Notes under the pieces: generated by a model | Database searches by the model: none | Seen by the model: the letters and a program-made list of their open reading frames with translations, nothing else | What the model was told of the DNA's origin: nothing | Part shown: one piece after another, positions 56,885 to 64,000 of the stretch | Numbering within the stretch: the first letter of the stretch is position 1 | How the letters are laid out: each line of letters begins with the position of its first letter | Assembly: GCF_002362255.1 (NCBI RefSeq) | Contig: NZ_LPVV01000038.1 | Coordinates: 248,001 to 312,000, forward strand | Direction of reading: 5' to 3' | DNA length: 64,000 bases | Origin: Microbacterium sp. SZ1 | GTDB lineage: Bacteria > Actinomycetota > Actinomycetes > Actinomycetales > Microbacteriaceae | Program-made: the position numbers and the translations under genes

Positions 56885-56890
56885 AGCCTA
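56885..56890 (-). promoter_or_regulatory. Candidate -10 box of rapZ-whiA
   Basis: TAGGCT on the minus strand in the short gap after uvrC, about 27 nt before the rapZ start. Confidence 0.4.
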
Positions 56891-56902
56891 GCGAGAACGG
56901 GG

Positions 56903-58806
56903 CTACCGGGTGGCGAGATGCGTGTGGATGTTCTGGGCCAGCACGGGGCCGATGCCCTGCACCTCTTCGATCTCGCCGGGAGCCGCGGCACGGAGCGCGG
57001 TGACCGAGCCGAAATGCTTGAGCAGGAGCTTGATGCGCGAGGATCCGAGCCCCGGCACCTCGGCGAGGACGGTGGTGATGTCGTTCTTGCGGCGCTTGCG
57101 CTGATGCGTGATCGCGAAGCGGTGCGCCTCGTCGCGAAGCCGCTGCAGGAGATACAGCGCCTCGCTGGTGCGAGGGAGGATCACCGGGAAGTCGTCGCCC
57201 GGCAGCCAGATCTCCTCGAGCCGCTTGGCGATGCCGCACACGGCGATCTCGGTGTGACCCGAATCCCGCAGGGCGCGCGCCGCGGCCTCGACCTGCGGCT
57301 GCCCGCCGTCGACGAGCAGGAGCTGCGGTGGGTACGCGAAGCGCGGCCGCCGCTTGACGGTGGCCTCGCCGACGTCCTCCCCCACGATCTCGTCGGTCGT
57401 CGGGTCGATGACCTCCGTCTCGTCCGGCTTGTCGAGGTAGGCGAGACGGCGGGTGAGCACCTGGTACATGGAATCGGTGTCGTCGGTCGTCTCTGCGATG
57501 TTGAACGAGCGGTACTGGTCTTTACGAGGCAGCCCGTCTTCGAAGACCACCATGGAGGCGACGACGTTGGTGCCACCGAGGTGGGAGATGTCGAAGCACT
57601 CGATGCGCAGCGGGGCCTCGGATATGCCGAGCGCCTCCTGCAGATCGGTCAGCGCCTGGGTGCGGGCGACGTAGTCGCTCGTGCGGCGGGTCTTGTGCCT
57701 GATGAGAGCCTGCTGCGCGTTGATCGTCGCTGTGCGCATGAGGTCGGCTCGCTGTCCGCGCTGGGCGACGGCGATCTCGACCTTCTTGCCTCGCCGCTCG
57801 CGGAGCCATTGCTCGAGTTCGGCCGCGTCGTCGGGCAGTGTCGGCACGAGGATGCGACGCGGCACGTCCTGCGCATCGCCGTAGGCGCGCTGCAGGACCT
57901 GGTCGACGAGGTCGGCCGAGGAGATGTCGATCTCCTTCTCGATCGTCAGTGCCCGCACACCGCGCACGCGTCCGCCGCGGATGACGAAGTGCTGGACTGC
58001 CGCCGCGAGCTCGTCTTCGGCGATGCCGAAGAGATCGGCGTCCTCGTCGGCGGCGAGCACGAGCGCGCTCTTGCCCAGGACCGCTTCGATGGCCGACAGC
58101 TTGTCGCGGAACTTCGCGGCGGCTTCGTAGTCCATCGCGGCCGACGCGGCCAGCATCCGCTTCCGCAGTTCGCGCGTGAATCGCTCGTCGCCGCCGGCCA
58201 TGAAGGCGACGAAGTCGTCGACCATCGCCCGGTGCTCCTCGATCGTGACGGTCATCGAGCACGGTCCCCCGCACTTGCCGATCTGCCCGGGGAAGCATGG
58301 TCGCCCGGTCTGCATGGCCCGCTTGTAGCTCGCGTCGCTGCAGGTGCGGATCGGGAACGCCTTGATCATGAGGTCGATGGTCTCGTGCACCGCCCAGACC
58401 TTCGGGTAAGGGCCGAAATACCGAGCGCCGGGGATCTTGCGGTTCCGGGTCACGATCACGCGGGGGGCCTCGTCGCCGAGGGTCACCGCCATGAACGGGT
58501 AGGACTTGTCGTCGCGGTAGCGGACGTTGAAGGGCGGATCGAACTCCTTGATCCACATGTACTCGAGCTGGAGCGAGTCGACGTCGGTCGGCACGACCGT
58601 CCACTCCACGGAGGCCGCAGTCGTGACCATGCGTCGGGTGCGCTCGTGCAGCGTGCGCAGCGGAGCGAAGTAGTTCGAGAGGCGCTGGCGCAGGTTCTTC
58701 GCCTTGCCCACGTAGAGAACGCGCCCATCGGCGTCGCGGAATCGGTACACGCCGGGATCGGTGGGGATCTCACCGGTCCTCGGCTTGTACGGGAGGACAT
58801 CGGCCA

Positions 58807-58807
<1 letters not shown>
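56903..58807 (-). CDS. uvrC: Excinuclease ABC subunit C
   Basis: Dual-incision nuclease of nucleotide excision repair, 634 residues. The N-terminal GIY-YIG domain ('[27 protein letters not shown]') makes the 3' cut. The UvrBC domain ('[28 protein letters not shown]'), the RNase-H-like 5' nuclease domain ('[23 protein letters not shown]') and C-terminal tandem HhH motifs ('[18 protein letters not shown]') follow. The uvrA stop and the uvrC ATG at 58807 overlap (TGATG). Confidence 0.98.
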
Positions 58808-61695
<2,888 letters not shown>

Positions 61696-61701
61696 CGGTC
61701 A

Positions 61702-61707
61702 AGTCTA
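61702..61707 (-). promoter_or_regulatory. Candidate -10 box, leaderless uvrA
   Basis: TAGACT 6 nt before the uvrA GTG on the minus strand. No ribosome-binding site lies between. Confidence 0.5.
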
Positions 61708-61897
61708 CGAGGGGCCACGGACATTGGCTCCGCCGAGGGGGCCTGCGCGCCTGGGAAGCGGCCGAGACTCCGTATCCGCCCGCCTCAGGCCCGCCGGCGC
61801 CACCGCCGAGCCGGCGATGAGCGAGCGGGCCGCTGCCGGTGCGATGCACGCCGGTCGCTTCGATGCGGACGAGGAGCCGAACCGTGGGCGCTCTCCG

Positions 61898-62338
61898 TCA
61901 GGCTTCTACCCGGCGTCCGGCGAACGGCGCGAGGCCGTCGCGCAGATCGGCGATCCCGGCCGCGTCCATCCCGACGGCGTCCATCACCTGACGCGGCACA
62001 TCGAGCGCCCGCTCGCGGAGCGCCCTCCCCGCATCGGTCAGCGTGATGTCGAGGCGACGTTCGTCTCGCGCACTCCGGAGTCGCGCGATGAGGCCGTCGG
62101 CCTCCAGACGCTTGACCAGGGGTGACGCGCTGGCCGGTTCGAGCGCGAGGTCCGACGCGAGGTCGTTCAACGACCGCGGTGCCCTCTCCCACAGCGCCAG
62201 CATCACGAGGTACTGCGGATGGGTGAGTCCGAGAGGCTCAAGGATCGGACGGTAGATCGCGACGACGTTGCGCGCCGCGGTGACGAGCGCGAAGCACAGT
62301 TGGTTCTCGAGCCGAAGGAGGTCGTCGGGAGTCGCCAT
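61898..62338 (-). CDS. MarR/OhrR-family transcriptional regulator
   Basis: A 146-residue winged-helix regulator. The N-terminal '[24 protein letters not shown]' closely resembles the one-Cys OhrR segment (NQLCF), the peroxide-sensing Cys, and '[47 protein letters not shown]' is the DNA-binding part. Redox sensing is therefore plausible, though no ohr gene is adjacent. The ATG at 62338 (residue MATPDD) is 6 nt after TATAGT, so the message is probably leaderless. It is divergent from a zinc-ribbon micro-protein, and a palindrome between them overlaps both promoters. Confidence 0.92.
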   Translation of the reverse strand: MATPDDLLRLENQLCFALVTAARNVVAIYRPILEPLGLTHPQYLVMLALWERAPRSLNDLASDLALEPASASPLVKRLEADGLIARLRSARDERRLDITLTDAGRALRERALDVPRQVMDAVGMDAAGIADLRDGLAPFAGRRVEA

Positions 62339-62344
62339 GTGGTC

Positions 62345-62377
62345 ACTATACAAGAGCGCTAATAGTTAGTACACTAA
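62345..62377. promoter_or_regulatory. Divergent promoters and operator between OhrR-like gene and micro-protein gene
   Basis: Minus strand: TATAGT (62345-62350) 6 nt before the regulator ATG. Plus strand: TACACT (62370-62375) 7 nt before the micro-protein ATG. A 12-bp palindrome TTAGTACACTAA (62366-62377) overlaps the plus-strand -10 and lies in the minus-strand -35 region. Confidence 0.6.
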
Positions 62378-62382
62378 TCAAC

Positions 62383-62622
62383 ATGTCGAACCCCGATCGT
62401 GTGCCCCTCCGCGACCGCATTCGCGCCGCCGGCGGTCTCTACTCGTGGGTCAACTCGAACCTGATCCGCCTCGCCGGCCCAGCCTCGGTCGGCCCGTACG
62501 AGAAGACTCCGCCGCCCAGCGCGGCCGAGCGCGCCGAGCGCGCCTGCCCGCTGTGCGGTGCCCCGATGAGTACTCATGTCATCGATCGATCGGGGCCGAA
62601 GACGCTCGTGCACTGCCCATGA
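62383..62622 (+). CDS. Zinc-ribbon-like micro-protein (79 aa)
   Basis: A 79-residue protein with 'LRDRIRAAGGLYSWVNSNLI' at the N-terminus, a Pro-rich linker, and C-terminal C-P-L-C...C (two Cys in CPLCGAP, a third in VHCP) resembling half a zinc ribbon. The ATG at 62383 follows a -10 by 7 nt with no ribosome-binding site. It is divergent from the OhrR-like gene, which may repress it under reducing conditions. Confidence 0.78.
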   Translation: MSNPDRVPLRDRIRAAGGLYSWVNSNLIRLAGPASVGPYEKTPPPSAAERAERACPLCGAPMSTHVIDRSGPKTLVHCP

Positions 62623-62676
62623 GCTGAGCACGCGCCGCTGAGCCGCCCTCTCGGCATCCAGCGGCCCTGCTGACCC

Positions 62677-63009
62677 TCACTCCTGTCGGTCGGCATCCTC
62701 ACGCGCGATGTCGAGCCAGAACACGAGTGCCTCGTCGTCGGCGGTCGCCTCGGGTGCCACGTCGAGCCAGCCAGTCCCCATCGTGCGGGGACCCATCACC
62801 GCGGTCGTCACACCGGGTCGCGCGACCAGCGCCGCGCCGGTCTCTTCGTGCACTCGGACCAGAAGCACTCCCGCCGAGCGCGCACCGACGAGGATGTGGC
62901 CGTCGACGAGGAAAGCCCGGGTGCCGAACATCCGCTTCTCCTCGACGTCTCCGTCCAGCGTCAGGAGCGCCCGCACCCGGTCCGCGAGCTCTTCTCCGGC
63001 AGCATCCAT
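62677..63009 (-). CDS. TfoX N-terminal domain-containing protein
   Basis: A 110-residue protein matching the TfoX/Sxy N-terminal fold ('VEEKRMFGTRAFLVDGHILVGARSAGVLLVRV', then 'GVTTAVMGPRTMGTGWLDVAPEA'). Many stand-alone members exist in actinobacteria without known function. The ATG at 63009 follows GGAAG at 9 nt. It lies just downstream of uvrB (17 nt), probably in one transcript. Confidence 0.85.
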   Translation of the reverse strand: MDAAGEELADRVRALLTLDGDVEEKRMFGTRAFLVDGHILVGARSAGVLLVRVHEETGAALVARPGVTTAVMGPRTMGTGWLDVAPEATADDEALVFWLDIAREDADRQE

Positions 63010-63026
63010 CGTCAGACGCCTTCCGC

Positions 63027-64000
63027 TCAGGCGTGCCCGGCACGCTCCATGGCCCGCAGTTCCTTCTTCAGGTCCTGCACCTCGTCGCGCAGACGACCCG
63101 CGAGCTCGAACTTGAGCTCGGCGGCCGCGGCAAGCATCTGGTTCGACAGATCCTCGATCGTCGCCTCGAGCTGCTGAGCGCCCTCTGCCGCGATACCGGT
63201 GCGACGCAGATTCGGCGTCGGAGACTTGCCCTTGCCCGACGCCTTGCCGCGACCGGCCAGCATGTCGGCGGTGTCGGCGCCTTCTCGGGCGAGGACCTCG
63301 GTGATGTCTGCGATGCGCTTGCGCAGGGGCTGCGGATCGATGCCGTGCTCCTTGTTGTAGGCGATCTGCTTGTCCCGGCGCCGATCGGTCTCCTCGATCG
63401 CCTTGGCCATCGAGTCCGTCATGTTGTCGGCGTACATATGCACTTCGCCGGACACGTTTCGCGCGGCACGACCGATGGTCTGGATGAGCGACGTGCCGGA
63501 ACGCAGGAACCCCTCCTTGTCGGCGTCGAGAATCGCCACCAGAGAGACCTCGGGCAGGTCGAGTCCCTCGCGGAGGAGGTTGATGCCGACGAGTACGTCG
63601 TAGACGCCGGAGCGCAGCTCGCTCAGGAGTTCGACCCGGCGCAGGGTGTCGACGTCGGAGTGCAGATATCGCACCCGCACGCCGTGCTCGCCGAGGAAGT
63701 CGGTGAGCTCCTCCGCCATCTTCTTCGTCAGGGTCGTGACGAGGACTCGCTCGTCACGCTCGACACGGACTCGGATCTCTTCGAGCAGGTCGTCGATCTG
63801 GCCCTTCGACGGCTTGACGACGATGTGCGGGTCGACGAGGCCGGTCGGGCGGATGATCTGCTCCACCACTCCGTCGGCGATGCCCATCTCGTACTTGCCC
63901 GGCGTGGCCGACAGATACACGGTCTGCCCCACGCGGTTCTTGAACTCGTCCCACCGCAGAGGTCGGTTGTCCATGGCGCTCGGCAGCCGGAACCCGTGGT
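63027..64000 (-). CDS. uvrB: Excinuclease ABC subunit B, 3' part (5' end outside window)
   Basis: The last 323 codons of uvrB. Visible are the C-terminal half of the helicase core ('[40 protein letters not shown]', motif V '[29 protein letters not shown]', motif VI 'QTIGRAARN') and the C-terminal UVR/UvrC-binding domain ('[32 protein letters not shown]'). UvrB is delivered to lesions by UvrA and recruits UvrC. uvrA and uvrC follow on the same strand within 6 kb. Confidence 0.97.
   Translation of the reverse strand, partial: HGFRLPSAMDNRPLRWDEFKNRVGQTVYLSATPGKYEMGIADGVVEQIIRPTGLVDPHIVVKPSKGQIDDLLEEIRVRVERDERVLVTTLTKKMAEELTDFLGEHGVRVRYLHSDVDTLRRVELLSELRSGVYDVLVGINLLREGLDLPEVSLVAILDADKEGFLRSGTSLIQTIGRAARNVSGEVHMYADNMTDSMAKAIEETDRRRDKQIAYNKEHGIDPQPLRKRIADITEVLAREGADTADMLAGRGKASGKGKSPTPNLRRTGIAAEGAQQLEATIEDLSNQMLAAAAELKFELAGRLRDEVQDLKKELRAMERAGHA

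Overview
The window is a GC-rich chromosomal segment from a high-G+C Gram-positive bacterium, most likely a Microbacterium or close Microbacteriaceae relative. The signs are RbpA, WhiA, the twin ClpP1/ClpP2 genes, a DUF4233 protein beside folC, an RNase E of the actinobacterial type, an ultrashort ileS T-box, and many start codons that sit directly 6-7 nt after a -10 box, as expected of leaderless mRNAs. Almost all of the sequence is tightly packed housekeeping DNA. I see no prophage, insertion sequence or CRISPR array.

Layout. 1-5.5 kb: a peptide-uptake locus (permease cut by the window edge, lipoprotein binding protein, M19-family dipeptidase) divergent from a double-ATPase gene. 5.5-16.3 kb: a long minus-strand run, rne, then rplU-rpmA-obg-proB-proA-small membrane protein-nadD-acidic membrane protein-rsfS-SDR. 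16.5-24 kb: a VKOR-like protein (plus strand), then ndk, DUF4233, folC and ileS with its T-box leader, and a DUF559/AbiEi-like protein. 24.2-29.8 kb: a pentapeptide-repeat protein and a complete second peptide ABC operon. 29.9-32.8 kb: valS and a coupled small gene, followed by a 38-bp direct repeat. 32.9-39 kb: an ArsR-type regulator with a tandem 14-bp operator-like array, the kbl-tdh threonine-degradation pair, a divergent LysR regulator coupled to an M3 peptidase, and a remnant of peptidase E. 39.3-48.6 kb: clpX, two aldehyde dehydrogenases, deoC and a SorC-family regulator, clpP2-clpP1, a TPR protein and tig. 48.65-64 kb: tRNA-Pro and tRNA-Gly, a membrane-anchored HEVGH protein, rbpA, secG, the glycolytic cluster tpiA-pgk-gap, sod, whiA, rapZ, uvrC, uvrA, an OhrR-like regulator divergent from a zinc-ribbon micro-protein, a TfoX-domain protein and the 3' part of uvrB.

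Functional themes. Two ABC peptide importers, an M19 dipeptidase and an M3 peptidase point to peptide scavenging. tdh/kbl and deoC-ALDH feed amino-acid and deoxynucleoside carbon into central metabolism. clpX, clpP1P2 and tig form a proteostasis block, and uvrABC form the excision-repair set.

The best regulatory signals are the ileS T-box with visible mutually exclusive pairings, the 14-bp repeats before the ArsR gene, perfect palindromes before the SorC and OhrR-like genes and between the peptide operon arms, and an intrinsic terminator wedged between rpmA and the obg ribosome-binding site. I found no clearly new multi-gene system. The most unusual items are listed in the findings.
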